From Aphanocapsa sp. GSE-SYN-MK-11-07L (GTDB lineage Bacteria > Cyanobacteriota > Cyanobacteriia > Thermosynechococcales > Thermosynechococcaceae), in NCBI GenBank assembly GCA_019359715.1, contig JAHHGS010000104.1:1-42722 (forward strand): DNA of 42,722 nucleotides, written 5' to 3'. Positions 7,432 to 15,825 of the stretch are shown here, piece after piece (positions within the stretch are counted from its first letter, which is position 1; every line of letters starts with the position of its first letter). Both the position numbers and the translations under genes were made by a program. The notes under the pieces were generated by a model that had not been told where the DNA came from, did no database searches, and was given only the letters and a program-made list of their open reading frames with translations.

Positions 7432-8277
7432 CTAACTACAACTGCTGTAGCCACAGACATTGCAGGCTCCGCCGGAACAGCCGTTCATTTGGTGGAGTTC
7501 AGAGCCGCACTCTGGGCAAAGGGAAGCTGAGTGGCGGCTATCGGTGGGCAGGCTAGCCCAATCGGATGCTGGCTGCTCATGCATAATTGAATGCGGTTTT
7601 GCTGAGGTCAGAGAGGTAACAGCAGTCTTTTCTGTGATGACGTGGTCGTAGATATCCACCGGGAGCAGAGGGGCAGCAGCAGATGGTTCTCTGCCGATGG
7701 TAGGCAGGGGGATCGCCCCTACCTCTGGTGCTTCTTGCAGGACTTTGCCAATTAAATCTGCCAAGCCCAAAACTCGATGGGGGCCAAATCCCTCGGCATC
7801 ACCACCGCGAATGCCGCGCAGTTCTTTGACCAACGTGGGAATAGGCGCACCGCTGGCTAAGAGTAAATTGACCAAACGGGCGATCGCTTCACAGAGCGAT
7901 TGAACTTCCGTGCCGGACTTACCAACGGTGAGCCAAATTCGCTCTAGACCTGTGCTGCCATAGGTTAGTTCACAGTCAATTTGTCCCCAGGCAAAGGTAG
8001 AAATCTGCCGATGCAGGGCTTGGCGATAGCCAATTGGCAGGGCGGTTGCTGCGGGTTGGGCAACGGTCGCCGCGATCGATTCAGCCACTGGTTCAGCCTG
8101 AGTGGGCGCTTCTGCGCTGGGGGCTTCCGGGTCAGCAAATGCCTCTGGAAATTCGGTCATCAGGGCCATCAGGGCTTGGTTTTTACTGGGTGGCGGACTA
8201 GCGATCGCCTGTTCGGGGTCAGCAAAGGCGGCCGGGAATTCTTGAATCAGATTTAAAAGGTCTTTAGTTTGGGGCAT
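7432..8277 (-). CDS. Stand-alone TSCPD and cysteine-tail subunit of class II ribonucleotide reductase
   Basis: In fused NrdJ proteins a TSCPD domain and a cysteine-rich tail follow the catalytic barrel; here they form a separate 281-residue protein. Residues 5-22 and 36-52 are two copies of a L..L..EFP.AFADPE motif. A proline/alanine-rich linker follows (about 53-80). The TSCPD-type domain spans about 84-185 (CELTYGSTGLERIWLTVGKS, then LLASGAPIPTLVKELRGIRG). A linker leads to eight C-terminal cysteines (about 250-281: CPECG, GCSGGACNVCGYSSC). The tail probably re-reduces the active-site disulphide by thiol exchange, as in class II enzymes. The ATG overlaps the catalytic-subunit stop by one base (TAATG), indicating coupled translation and assembly. 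A comparable NrdJa/NrdJb split is known in Pseudomonas. The tandem N-terminal motif is unfamiliar and may dock onto the large protein. Confidence 0.8.
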   Translation of the reverse strand: MPQTKDLLNLIQEFPAAFADPEQAIASPPPSKNQALMALMTEFPEAFADPEAPSAEAPTQAEPVAESIAATVAQPAATALPIGYRQALHRQISTFAWGQIDCELTYGSTGLERIWLTVGKSGTEVQSLCEAIARLVNLLLASGAPIPTLVKELRGIRGGDAEGFGPHRVLGLADLIGKVLQEAPEVGAIPLPTIGREPSAAAPLLPVDIYDHVITEKTAVTSLTSAKPHSIMHEQPASDWASLPTDSRHSASLCPECGSELHQMNGCSGGACNVCGYSSCS

Positions 8278-10223
8278 TAGGCTTTCTCCTCACTGCCAAC
8301 TTTGATCGGTTCAGACTCTAGGGTGCCAGAGCGGTAGACGGTGACGCCCTTCAGACCCGCTTTTTGAGCGAGGCGATAAATTTGCTTGATTTCCGCCACC
8401 GTGGCATGGCCGGGCAAATTGATTGTCTTGGAAATTGAGCTATCAATCCAGTCTTGCCATTTTGACTGCACCAGAATGTGCCAACCGGGCGGCACTTCGC
8501 GGGCAATCTTGAAACTGCGGGCAATATCGGGGTTGGCTTCAGCAAAGTCTGTGCCCTGCAAAGAGCCTGTTCGTTTGACAATTTCGCTGTCTGGTTCTGA
8601 AAGGCCGAGGTCTTCTAGGTAAGGATTGAGAATTTGAATCCAGTTTTGCTCATTCTTAGAGGCATCGACATAGACTTGCTTCCAGACCGTCAGCCCAAAG
8701 TCGGGTTCAAAGGCCCAAGAGCAGGCTGCCAGTTGAGCAATGCTGCCCGTGGGGGCGATCGACAGGACGGTGGAATTGCGGCGGGGAACTTGGGTTAAAT
8801 CCTGGCGACGGGAACTCAGTGCCTCTCGACCGTTGTAGCGGTTGCCTTCACTGTCTACCCAGCGCTCAAACAGATTGCCAGTGCGGACATCGCTAATCTT
8901 GCTCCAAATTCCGCAGGCCCCTTTTTCTTCCGCGATCGCCTCGGAAGCGCGGTAGGCGTGTTCGGCAATCCAATTGCCCCAGCGATCGATTTCATCCAAG
9001 TGTTCAATCCCATCGTAGGGAATGTGGGCCAGCTTCAGGTAATCTGCCCAGCCCATAATGCCCAAGCCCAACTGCCGAAACACATGCCGGACATTCTGCT
9101 TTTGGTCAGGGGTGGCAAACTCGGAAACATTCAAGACGTTATCGAGGAATCGAGTGGCGATCGCCACAGTTTCCGCCAAATCCTGCCAGTCAATCTCAAC
9201 GCTGCCATCGGCTTTCCGGCTGACAAATTTGGTCAATACCAAAGAACCCAGGTTACAGGCACTATTTGGCGGTAGAAAAATTTCACCACAAGGATTCGTG
9301 CAGGTGACAAAATCGCGGATTGGGCTGCGGCGTTTGGCGTTGTCAATCAGTAAGAGGCCAGGGTCAGCCGTGTCGTGGGCAAAGTTGGCAATCTGATCCC
9401 AGAGGGTGGTAGCTCGCTCGTCGGCTTGATCTAATTTCTCGAAAAACTCATCGTCAAGTTGAACCGAGATATTGGCGTTGTGCCAACGCCGATCGCGCTT
9501 GCCTTCTGGATTCAAATGCGTTTCCACCCAGGCCGTTGCCAGTTGGCGATTTAATTCCTGTAATTTTTGCCGTTTCTGTTCAGTGCTGTCAGTGCTCAGC
9601 ACCAAGGCCGCCATTTGTTCCGCGATCGCCTTTATTACCTTGGCATCCATTGTTGATTGGGTTTTGGCCTGGATAAATTCCCAAATATCCGGGTGTCGCC
9701 AGTCCATCGAGAACAAAAAAGCGCCTCGACGAGCTTTGTTGCCAGTGGTAATTTTCTTTGAGTTCTCCGACACCATATCTAGGACGGCGCAGGGGCCGAG
9801 GGCCTTGCCATCTTGAAACGGTGAACCTTTAGGGCGAATGTAGCCTTTTTGCCCCTCGGAGCCAATGTTAATCCCGACCCCGCCTCTAAATTTTGTCGTC
9901 AAGACGGCATCTGAAACCAGCTTGGTAATGCCATGAATATCGTCTTCAGTCGAGAGGACAAAGCAGTTGAGCAAGCCGCGCGTGCCGTAATCGCAGTTGG
10001 CCAGAATTGAGCCGCCAGGAATCAGCTTCATTGGCAGCAGAATCGAGAGAAATTTTTCTTGCCAAAACTTTTGTGCTTCTGGCGTCGCTTCTGCGCTGGC
10101 CACGTAGCGAGCAACCCGCCGGGCCACTTCTTCCCAAGTCGTCTCACCATTGATCAGATATTTCTGGAGCACCGCTCTTTGGGATTCGCTCAGTTCAAGG
10201 GTGGGGGACTGAGAAAGCACCAT
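8277..10223 (-). CDS. nrdJ: Class II adenosylcobalamin-dependent ribonucleotide reductase, catalytic subunit
   Basis: The 648-residue protein reduces ribonucleotides to deoxyribonucleotides with adenosylcobalamin, needing no oxygen or second radical subunit. Visible motifs: KLIPGGSILANC and LLNCFVLST (first redox cysteine) near the N-terminus, FRGGVGINIGSEG, the active-site segment CTNPCGEIFLPPNSACNLGS with the catalytic Asn-x-Cys-x-Glu set, NSTVLSIAPTGSIAQLA, and the terminal GLKGVTVYRSGTLES. The protein stops just where fused NrdJ proteins continue into the TSCPD and cysteine tail, which are supplied by the next gene (TAATG junction). The start ATG has AGAGG about 10 bases upstream. Candidate operator repeats lie at 10241-10311. 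I see no cobalamin riboswitch. Confidence 0.93.
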   Translation of the reverse strand: MVLSQSPTLELSESQRAVLQKYLINGETTWEEVARRVARYVASAEATPEAQKFWQEKFLSILLPMKLIPGGSILANCDYGTRGLLNCFVLSTEDDIHGITKLVSDAVLTTKFRGGVGINIGSEGQKGYIRPKGSPFQDGKALGPCAVLDMVSENSKKITTGNKARRGAFLFSMDWRHPDIWEFIQAKTQSTMDAKVIKAIAEQMAALVLSTDSTEQKRQKLQELNRQLATAWVETHLNPEGKRDRRWHNANISVQLDDEFFEKLDQADERATTLWDQIANFAHDTADPGLLLIDNAKRRSPIRDFVTCTNPCGEIFLPPNSACNLGSLVLTKFVSRKADGSVEIDWQDLAETVAIATRFLDNVLNVSEFATPDQKQNVRHVFRQLGLGIMGWADYLKLAHIPYDGIEHLDEIDRWGNWIAEHAYRASEAIAEEKGACGIWSKISDVRTGNLFERWVDSEGNRYNGREALSSRRQDLTQVPRRNSTVLSIAPTGSIAQLAACSWAFEPDFGLTVWKQVYVDASKNEQNWIQILNPYLEDLGLSEPDSEIVKRTGSLQGTDFAEANPDIARSFKIAREVPPGWHILVQSKWQDWIDSSISKTINLPGHATVAEIKQIYRLAQKAGLKGVTVYRSGTLESEPIKVGSEEKA

Positions 10224-10240
10224 GCCAACTTACCTCTAAA

Positions 10241-10311
10241 ACTAGATTTAGCGTTAAATCAAGATTTCAACCTCGATACCCCCCAAATCTAGTACAACCC
10301 CCAAAATGAGT
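10241..10311 (-). promoter_or_regulatory. Candidate operator repeats upstream of nrdJ
   Basis: On the minus strand, ACTCATTTTGGGGG (10311-10298) and ACTAGATTTGGGGG (10293-10280) form a direct repeat with an 18-base period. A third partial copy in inverse orientation, ACTAGATTT on the plus strand (10241-10249), lies 18-60 bases before the start codon. The arrangement could be a repressor site such as NrdR, but the words do not match the NrdR consensus I know, so the factor is unassigned. The rest of 10312-10460 shows nothing definite. Confidence 0.3.
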
Positions 10312-10460
10312 CAAGGCATTTTAAACTTATGTTTGCCCTGAAATGCACCAGACCTCAGAATTGCATAGGTGGGCGATCGCCCTCAGTAATTATTATTTTT
10401 TATTGGATTCTTCAGGAAGGGTAGACAGGTGATGATTTGGAGCACCTAACCGTCATTGGT

Positions 10461-11510
10461 TCAAGGAGCTTGCTCTTGAAACCAGTTCAAAATCCGATGC
10501 CAGGCCCACCAAGGATCGGGGTCGCCTGCCTGCTGTTGACTCTGCGGACTGCTGAAATGCGAGACGTGGCCACCGTGGGGAGTCAAAATTAACTCCAAGC
10601 AGGGATTTTCAGCACAAATTGCCTTTAGCTCATCCGCTAGGGTTGGGATAAACATTGGGTCATCGGCGGCGTACAGAATCAACGTCGGGCGGTTGAGGTG
10701 GGGCAAAATGTAGAGGGGACTTGTCGCCTGGTAGTAGGCTTCCACATCTGGAAAGCCGAGTCGTCCAATCACCAATTCGTGGTCAAACTCAATGATGTGG
10801 TTGGCCCGCTCGATCGCCTCTGGATCTAAGCTGCCAGGGTGATAGGCATTTATTTGCCAAGCCAATTTTTTCAGTTCTTTGGCGATCGCCCGTTCTAGAT
10901 AGCGCCCCAGTGGATGCCTGAGCAGGTAAGTCAGCGATCGCTGCGATTCTAAATTAGGGCAAATCACCGCCGCCCCTCCAATCTCTGAGGCAGATAAATT
11001 AAGAGATGCAGAGTCTAGTTCTGCGGCGGCTTTGACGCCCCAGAGAGCCAGTTGCCCTCCCAGCGAATAGCCCGTAAACCACAACGGAGCCGGACAGCCC
11101 ATCTGTTTGGCTTGAGCGGCAATCTGGATAAAATCAGTACCTTCGTACAAGCCATCTGAGGTCAGAGTGGGCGAGAGGGCGGCGGTTTGTCCGTGCCCCC
11201 GCCAGTCGAACAGGACAACCGCAAACCCGGCTGCAAAGGCTTGACGACCCAAAATTTGCAGAAACCACTGGTTGTCTAGGCTACCCGTAATTCCGTAGGT
11301 GCCAATGATCGTGGCATGGGCCAGTTCAGGTTTAGCGATCCAGCCATAAATGGGCACACCGTCTGCCCCTGTGAACACATGAGACTGATAGGGCGGCTGC
11401 GGTTCAGCGATCGTGGTTTGCCAACGCCGACTTTGCCAAAGGGCAGTATAGAGCGTCAGCGCCAAACCATTGCGTAACCACCAGGGCGGACTGTAAGCAG
11501 GGATGAGCAT
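10461..11510 (-). CDS. Alpha/beta hydrolase, YheT-like
   Basis: About 349 residues from the ATG at 11510 (a TTG five codons upstream is possible but lacks a better ribosome site). Elements of the fold: DGVPIYGWI near the start, GTYGITGSLDNQW as the oxyanion-hole loop, VVLFDWRGHGQT, the nucleophile elbow GYSLGGQLAL (catalytic serine), YAADDPMF with the acid residue, and TPHGGHVSHF with the catalytic histidine. The closest family I know is the YheT/UPF0017 group of hydrolases of unknown substrate. There is no signal peptide. The N-terminus is hydrophobic but not a clean membrane segment. It stands alone, divergent from the next gene. Confidence 0.75.
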   Translation of the reverse strand: MLIPAYSPPWWLRNGLALTLYTALWQSRRWQTTIAEPQPPYQSHVFTGADGVPIYGWIAKPELAHATIIGTYGITGSLDNQWFLQILGRQAFAAGFAVVLFDWRGHGQTAALSPTLTSDGLYEGTDFIQIAAQAKQMGCPAPLWFTGYSLGGQLALWGVKAAAELDSASLNLSASEIGGAAVICPNLESQRSLTYLLRHPLGRYLERAIAKELKKLAWQINAYHPGSLDPEAIERANHIIEFDHELVIGRLGFPDVEAYYQATSPLYILPHLNRPTLILYAADDPMFIPTLADELKAICAENPCLELILTPHGGHVSHFSSPQSQQQAGDPDPWWAWHRILNWFQEQAP

Positions 11511-11711
11511 AGGCAGGGTAAGCAATGGTAAGCACTGAATGATTTAAATCTTACCAATCAGAATTTAATCCATTCCAGGCTCAATATAGAACTTTCGATC
11601 TGCCTGGGCTGGAGCAGGGCAAAATCTTAGTCGCCTGTTTTCTAGCTCGCTTCCAGTAACCGAGTTTAGTTGTATCTTGCGATACGATGGGTGGACAGCA
11701 CTGGCTACTCT

Positions 11712-12068
11712 ATGGAACTCACATCGCTGCCGACTGAGATTTATCTGACCCATCCCCAGCGATCGCTGGGCAAGGTTCATCTCGATTGGCTGCCCCAGCC
11801 CGGAGCTTATCTCGAACACGAAGACAAAACCTATACGGTTCTGGAGCGTCGCCATCGCTATCAGCTCAAGGGCGGCCGCTATCAGTTGCATCAGATTGCC
11901 CTTTATGTCCAGGCCTCTACCTGGGTGGGCGAACGAACCCTCTGGCAAGGGCGCTGGGTGATTGGCGATGCTAGTTGCCGCTTAAATGCTCATTCCGAAC
12001 TGATTCGGTGCGCCGTCAATCCAGACGGCCCCTGCCAAGACTGCCGGTTTTACGAACCGGCTGATTAA
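11712..12068 (+). CDS. DUF6464 family protein
   Basis: A 118-residue cyanobacterial protein of unknown function. The ATG at 11712 ([15 protein letters not shown]) is preferred; the longer frame would need a TTG at 11670 and adds 14 residues unlike the family start. It contains a beta-rich core ([31 protein letters not shown]) and a C-terminal cysteine cluster, [18 protein letters not shown], which could bind metal. The family is, as far as I know, restricted to cyanobacteria. Its stop overlaps that of fmt in convergent orientation by four bases. Confidence 0.75.
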   Translation: MELTSLPTEIYLTHPQRSLGKVHLDWLPQPGAYLEHEDKTYTVLERRHRYQLKGGRYQLHQIALYVQASTWVGERTLWQGRWVIGDASCRLNAHSELIRCAVNPDGPCQDCRFYEPAD

Positions 12069-13057
12069 GGCAATAATTTCTCGCCGACTTGTAGACGCAT
12101 TCCATTCGCAAAGTCTGAGCCTGACTGAAGGCGTTTTCCCATTGGCTGCACTTGGCGCAATAGTAAATATCCTTCGCCCGTCTGCACAATTGGGCCGACA
12201 TTTTTGGCAATGCCAACAATCGTACCGGGGTCAGCGCTGCCTGGTTCCGACCATTCTGCGGCCAGGGTTTGCAGGTCAAGTGGGAGGTTTGCCCAGGCAG
12301 CACTTGCCAAGGGCGCAGTGGCCATAATTTTGAGCGGAGAGCCGCGAAACTGGGTCAAACAGTCAGGATAGAAGCCGCGAATCTGATTGTGGAGGGCGAT
12401 CGCTGATTTCGACCAATCCAGTTCATAGTCTGCTTTTTTGATCAGTGGCGCATAGGTGGCTTGAGTTGAATCTTGGGGTACAGGTTCAATTTGCCCTGCC
12501 TGCAAGCCTCGCAGCGTTTGTATGATTAACTCAGCTCCAATTTCTGCCAGTTTGTCCCCAACTTCGGCTGCATTTTCTAGCAGGCCAATCTCTAGGCTGG
12601 CCTTGAGCAGCATGGCTCCGGTGTCCATGCCTGCGTCCATCAGCATCGTCGTGATGCCGGTCGTGGTTTGGCCGTGGTGAATCGCCCATTGAATTGGGGC
12701 AGCACCGCGATACTTGGGCAGTAAAGAGCCGTGATTGTTAATGCAGCCCCAGCGGGGCATGGCCAAAATTTCTGGCGATAAAATTTGCCCGTAGGCAACC
12801 ACCACGAAAAAGTCGGCTGCTAGGGCTTTTAATTCGGCCAAGGTTGGCTGGTCTTGCTTAATCCGCTGCGGCTGCAAAACAGGGAGCCGATGCGCTAGGG
12901 CTACTTGCTTGACCGGAGAAGGAATCAGTTGGCTGCCTCGACCCCGCCGCTTGTCTGGTTGCGTGGCGATCGCCAGCACTTCAACCTCTGGCTCCACCAG
13001 TAGCCGCTTCAAGCTGGGCACAGCAAAATCTGGTGTGCCAAAAAAGACAATTTTCAT
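12065..13057 (-). CDS. fmt: Methionyl-tRNA formyltransferase
   Basis: Transfers a formyl group from 10-formyltetrahydrofolate to initiator Met-tRNA. The 330-residue protein starts [19 protein letters not shown], has the folate-binding and catalytic segment [20 protein letters not shown] (catalytic Asn and His; INxHxSLLP of the family) and [12 protein letters not shown] with the catalytic aspartate, followed by the C-terminal OB-like tRNA-binding domain (about 205-330). Length is normal. The gene follows sigF on the same strand after a hairpin-bearing gap of about 100 bases, and ends against the DUF6464 gene. Confidence 0.96.
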   Translation of the reverse strand: MKIVFFGTPDFAVPSLKRLLVEPEVEVLAIATQPDKRRGRGSQLIPSPVKQVALAHRLPVLQPQRIKQDQPTLAELKALAADFFVVVAYGQILSPEILAMPRWGCINNHGSLLPKYRGAAPIQWAIHHGQTTTGITTMLMDAGMDTGAMLLKASLEIGLLENAAEVGDKLAEIGAELIIQTLRGLQAGQIEPVPQDSTQATYAPLIKKADYELDWSKSAIALHNQIRGFYPDCLTQFRGSPLKIMATAPLASAAWANLPLDLQTLAAEWSEPGSADPGTIVGIAKNVGPIVQTGEGYLLLRQVQPMGKRLQSGSDFANGMRLQVGEKLLP

Positions 13058-13081
13058 AGGTGGAGATTCTAAATTTGCCAG

Positions 13082-13114
13082 GAAAGCGGCCTGAGTTTTG
13101 CCCAGACCGCTTTC
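13082..13114. terminator. Hairpin between sigF and fmt
   Basis: GAAAGCGGCCTG (13082-13093) pairs with CAGACCGCTTTC (13103-13114), one G-T wobble, nine-base loop. It lies between the sigF stop and fmt start. No long U run follows on the minus strand, so it may attenuate rather than end transcription. Confidence 0.4.
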
Positions 13115-13161
13115 ATTATTTGTATACCACTAGGGCATGGGATGCCAGACTCAAGCCCAGG

Positions 13162-13929
13162 CTATTCATCGGTTCCCTGCATCAATTGGCGGAGGGAAAT
13201 CAAACCTTTTTTGACCTGCCGTGAGACGGTAACAGCACTTAAGCCCAGCAGTTCGGCGGTTTCTCTTTGGGTTAAATCGTGGAGAAAAACAAACTCCAAA
13301 ATTTCACAGGTGCGCTTTTCTAAACTTTGCAGGGCAACACTGAGGCGAATCTGGTCTTCTTGAGCCAGTTGAAAGCTGCGGTAATGATGATCTGGAACCA
13401 TATCGCCTAAAGACGAGGAGCCATCATCGTCGCTGACGGGCGCATCTAGGCTGAGCGGCGATCGATTAGAGCAGGCCAGCTTGACTTGCTGCCAATCTTT
13501 AACACACACCGCTAAGGCATCTGCCACTTCTTGATCGGTCGGAGAGCGCCGGAGTTGATCTCGCAATTCTTGGCTGACCAACAAACCTTGCTTGTGTAAA
13601 ACTTGCCAGCGGCGGGGAATTCGCAACTGTGGACTCTTATCGCGCAGGTAATGCTGAATTTCACCCCGAATGTAGGGCAGAGCAAAAGAGCTAAAGGCAT
13701 GACCTTTAGAAATATCAAACCGCTCGATCGCCCGAATCAGACCCATGCTGCCCACTTGCACCAAGTCATCATAGGTTTCAGTTGAATAATTCAACCAGCG
13801 GTGAGCCTCTTTTCTGACCAATCCCAAGTTCATGTTAACTAGGCGATTGCGAACTTCTGTGGAAGGAGTTTGACGATACTTGTGCAGCAACTCTAAGGTT
13901 GTACTTTTAACTTCTTCTACTTTTGGCAT
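13162..13929 (-). CDS. sigF: Group 3 sigma factor, SigF type
   Basis: About 255 residues from the ATG at 13929 (MPKVEEVKSTTLELL), which has a GGGGGG tract just upstream; longer starts to 14004 are possible but do not resemble the family. Region 2 is RNRLVNMNLGLVRKEAHRWL, then YDDLVQVGSMGLIRAIERFD and FSSFALPYIRGEIQHYLRDK; region 3 has RIPRRWQVLHKQGL; region 4 has LEKRTCEILEFVF and LTQRETAELLGLSAVTVSRQ as helix-turn-helix. This is the SigF-type sporulation/flagellar-like group, which in Synechocystis directs pilus and motility genes. No anti-sigma or partner-switch gene is adjacent. Confidence 0.88.
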   Translation of the reverse strand: MPKVEEVKSTTLELLHKYRQTPSTEVRNRLVNMNLGLVRKEAHRWLNYSTETYDDLVQVGSMGLIRAIERFDISKGHAFSSFALPYIRGEIQHYLRDKSPQLRIPRRWQVLHKQGLLVSQELRDQLRRSPTDQEVADALAVCVKDWQQVKLACSNRSPLSLDAPVSDDDGSSSLGDMVPDHHYRSFQLAQEDQIRLSVALQSLEKRTCEILEFVFLHDLTQRETAELLGLSAVTVSRQVKKGLISLRQLMQGTDE

Positions 13930-14240
13930 ACACCCCCCAGGCATACTCAATTCTCTAAAATAAAATTGAAACTTAATCATTATCCTGACAACGAGTGATG
14001 TCAAAATCTTTGATTAGCAACAAAAGTTCTAGCTTGGTTAATAATTCTCCTAAAAACCTCAAATACTAAGCGGGAATTCAGGGAACACTGTATTAAAGAT
14101 AAAAAGTTTTACTTGATGAGCCAACAGTAATTTTACGGAAGTTCTAGTAGTTGATGCGCGATCGCCAGCCAGCCCAGAGCCAATTGCTGCTCTGTTGCAG
14201 GCTAACCGAACCCGCGATCGTGGCTGATTATCCAAACCGG
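13930..14240. other. Gap between sigF and rnc, no gene seen
   Basis: This 311-base stretch contains the AT-rich sigF leader and HIP1-rich sequence after 14155. A 10-base inverted repeat, CTAACCGAAC (14202-14211) and GTTCGGTTAG (14249-14258), brackets the rnc stop codon and may fold at the 3' end of that transcript. No ORF or RNA gene is supported. Confidence 0.5.
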
Positions 14241-14966
14241 TCAGGGGAGTTCGGTTAGGGATAAATAGGCGGTCTGAGCAGCAGCTTTTTCAGCTTCTTT
14301 CTTCGACTTGCCCAGTCCCTGCCCCAGCAGTTGGCCCTGAAACCAAACTTCTGATTTAAACCGAGCTGGACTAGCAAATTCAGTATGGTCAGATTCAGTG
14401 ATGCTCTCGGTTCGATATTCAGGTAGAGCCTGATGGTGGGCTTGAGTCCAGGCTTGTAAGGCAGCTTTGTAATTGTGATAAGCCGGATCGGTGCAAACTT
14501 CTTCCGCTAGGGGTTGCCAATTGCTGTCTAGCCAGCAGCGAATGAGACTAAAGTCGCCGGTACTTAAGTAAAGAGCCGCCAATAAAGCCTCAAAACAGTC
14601 GGCCAAGCGCGAAGTTCGGCCTGACGGATCGCCAGCCGCGCTGTTACCGAGCCGTAAATACTGATCCAGACCATAGCTATCAGCAAGTTTAGCCAAAGTG
14701 CGATCGCTGACCAAGACAGACCGAATGGCTGACCATTCGCCAACCGAGCGGCTAGCATGGTGCTCCCGTAAAAACTCAGCCACCACCAGCCGGACAACGG
14801 CGTCTCCCAGAAACTCTAGGCGATCGTAGTTGGCCTCGGCATGAACAGTTGGGTGGGTTAGCGCCAAATCCAGCAACTGCCACTGCACTGGTGATGAGGC
14901 GGGTAGACCCAAGCGGGCAATCAGCTTTTCTAGCTGCTTCGGGCGGCGAGGATCATTGAATGGCAT
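14241..14966 (-). CDS. rnc: Ribonuclease III
   Basis: Cleaves double-stranded RNA in rRNA and mRNA processing. The 241-residue protein has an endonuclease domain (about 10-150) with the signature YDRLEFLGDAVVRLVVAEFL and the second metal-binding segment ADCFEALLAALYLSTG. The C-terminal double-stranded-RNA-binding domain (about 160-241) is YHNYKAALQAWTQA, ending GLGKSKKEAEKAAAQTAYLS. The ATG at 14966 (MPFNDPRRPKQ) is preferred over a TTG at 14987. Cyanobacteria usually carry several RNase III genes; this is a full-length one. It lies immediately 3' of rnpB on the same strand, two RNA-processing genes side by side. Confidence 0.93.
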   Translation of the reverse strand: MPFNDPRRPKQLEKLIARLGLPASSPVQWQLLDLALTHPTVHAEANYDRLEFLGDAVVRLVVAEFLREHHASRSVGEWSAIRSVLVSDRTLAKLADSYGLDQYLRLGNSAAGDPSGRTSRLADCFEALLAALYLSTGDFSLIRCWLDSNWQPLAEEVCTDPAYHNYKAALQAWTQAHHQALPEYRTESITESDHTEFASPARFKSEVWFQGQLLGQGLGKSKKEAEKAAAQTAYLSLTELP

Positions 14967-15008
14967 CAAATATGACTGCGATGGCAATTGAAGTCAGAGC
15001 TAGAACAA

Positions 15009-15047
15009 TTTTTTTTGAAGACCTCGCGCAGCGAAGCTTTCAAAAAA
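15009..15047. repeat. Inverted repeat between rnpB and rnc
   Basis: TTTTTTTGAAGACCTCGC pairs imperfectly with GCGAAGCTTTCAAAAAA across a GCA loop. The A/T arms lie inside the stem, so there is no free U run on either strand and it is not a textbook terminator. It may still stabilise or limit the rnpB 3' end about 45 bases away. Confidence 0.45.
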
Positions 15048-15091
15048 TCATCCTAATTGATCAAAGCGGCAGACGCCATAAGGTTAGAAAA

Positions 15092-15550
15092 ATTAGGAAA
15101 GAGCGGGCTAGTAAGCCGGGTTCTGTTCCCCTAAGCCTGACGGCATCAGGAGGGCGGTTATCTATCTGGGACACCTGTTGCCAGATGCCTCTAGCGGTAT
15201 CTCGAACGCGGAGCGGGGAAAAGACCAACCCTTGCCCCTCCAACCTTGCTCCCAACCGGGGTTTACCGAGCCAGTACCTCACGATACTGCTGGTGCGCTC
15301 TTACCGCACCTTTGCACCCTTACCTCCAGAGAGGGCAGAAGGGGTAAGGCAGAGGGCAGAAGTTTTTCCCTTCTGCCTCCTGCCCTCTGCCTCCTGCCTT
15401 CCAAAGGCGGTATGTTTCTGTGGCACTATCCTCACGATCGCTCGCACTGGGCGTTACCCAGCAAGTCTGGTCTTTCGGGAGTCCGGACTTTCCTCAGAGA
15501 AATGAGCTGTCGCTATCCCTCCGCAACCACCAACACCTGCTCCTTCCTGA
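15092..15550 (-). ncRNA. rnpB: RNase P RNA
   Basis: The minus strand carries the conserved bacterial RNase P RNA blocks in order: GAGGAAAGTCCGGACTCCC (P4 5' region), GGGTAACGCCCAG (P8/P9), CCACAGAAACATACCGCC, GGTAAGGGTGCAAAGGTG, CGGTAAGAGCGCACCAG and, near the 3' end, ACAGAACCCGGCTTAC (P4 3' region). The ends were set from helix P1: AGGAAGGAGC (15548-15539) pairs with GCTCTTTCCT (15104-15095). The RNA is the catalytic subunit that removes the 5' leader of pre-tRNA. It carries a repeat-rich insertion at the position of helix P12 (separate entry). End positions are good to a few bases. Confidence 0.93.
15331..15402 (-). repeat. Heptamer tandem repeat (STRR) hairpin inserted in rnpB P12
   Basis: On the plus strand, four consecutive heptamers CTGCCTC, CTGCCCT, CTGCCTC, CTGCCTT run from 15373 to 15400. 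The facing arm (15331-15362) has complementary GGCAGA-type units, so the block folds as a long hairpin with a short T-rich loop (about 15363-15368). It replaces the small P12 helix between CATACCGCC and GGTAAGGGTG. Similar short tandemly repeated sequences in rnpB are known from heterocyst-forming cyanobacteria. Related GGCAGA units occur at 28679-28820. Confidence 0.8.
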
Positions 15551-15625
15551 CCCTAGTTTAGACTAGGACTTGTCCCACGGAAATTGGGAGTTGGGACTGG
15601 TCTACTCGCGGCGATCGCTATTTTT

Positions 15626-15820
15626 CTACTCATCTGCCTTGATGGCGGGCTTGGGGCTGGTTGGCAACAATTGCCGAGTATTTGATGCGATCGCCAAAAC
15701 TGCACCGGCCAGTAGCAGCACTGGCACCGGCAGTACCAAATGGGCAATCCACTGGTAAGCTCCCTGCCAGGCTTCCACCGCCAGCAGCAACACAACCAGA
15801 CTAACCAGCCAAACTTTCAT
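15626..15820 (-). CDS. Small two-segment membrane protein, cyanobacterial
   Basis: A 64-residue protein with two hydrophobic helices (about 2-17 and 29-46) joined by WQGAYQWIAHLVLPVP and a short polar tail. I know similar small proteins of this layout in cyanobacteria but no function. The ATG at 15820 is five bases after the stop of the 645-residue gene, so the two are almost certainly one operon. The function may relate to that protein, for example as its membrane anchor; this is inference only. Confidence 0.7.
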   Translation of the reverse strand: MKVWLVSLVVLLLAVEAWQGAYQWIAHLVLPVPVLLLAGAVLAIASNTRQLLPTSPKPAIKADE

Positions 15821-15825
15821 TCGGT

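Noticed and set aside
10427-10446. Near copy of one arm of the 20959-21003 palindrome
   Set aside because: Only about 20 bases match, with one mismatch and no second arm; may be chance.
15009-15047. Hairpin as rnpB terminator
   Set aside because: The T tract is on the 5' arm and an A tract follows, so it does not fit an intrinsic terminator; listed only as an inverted repeat.
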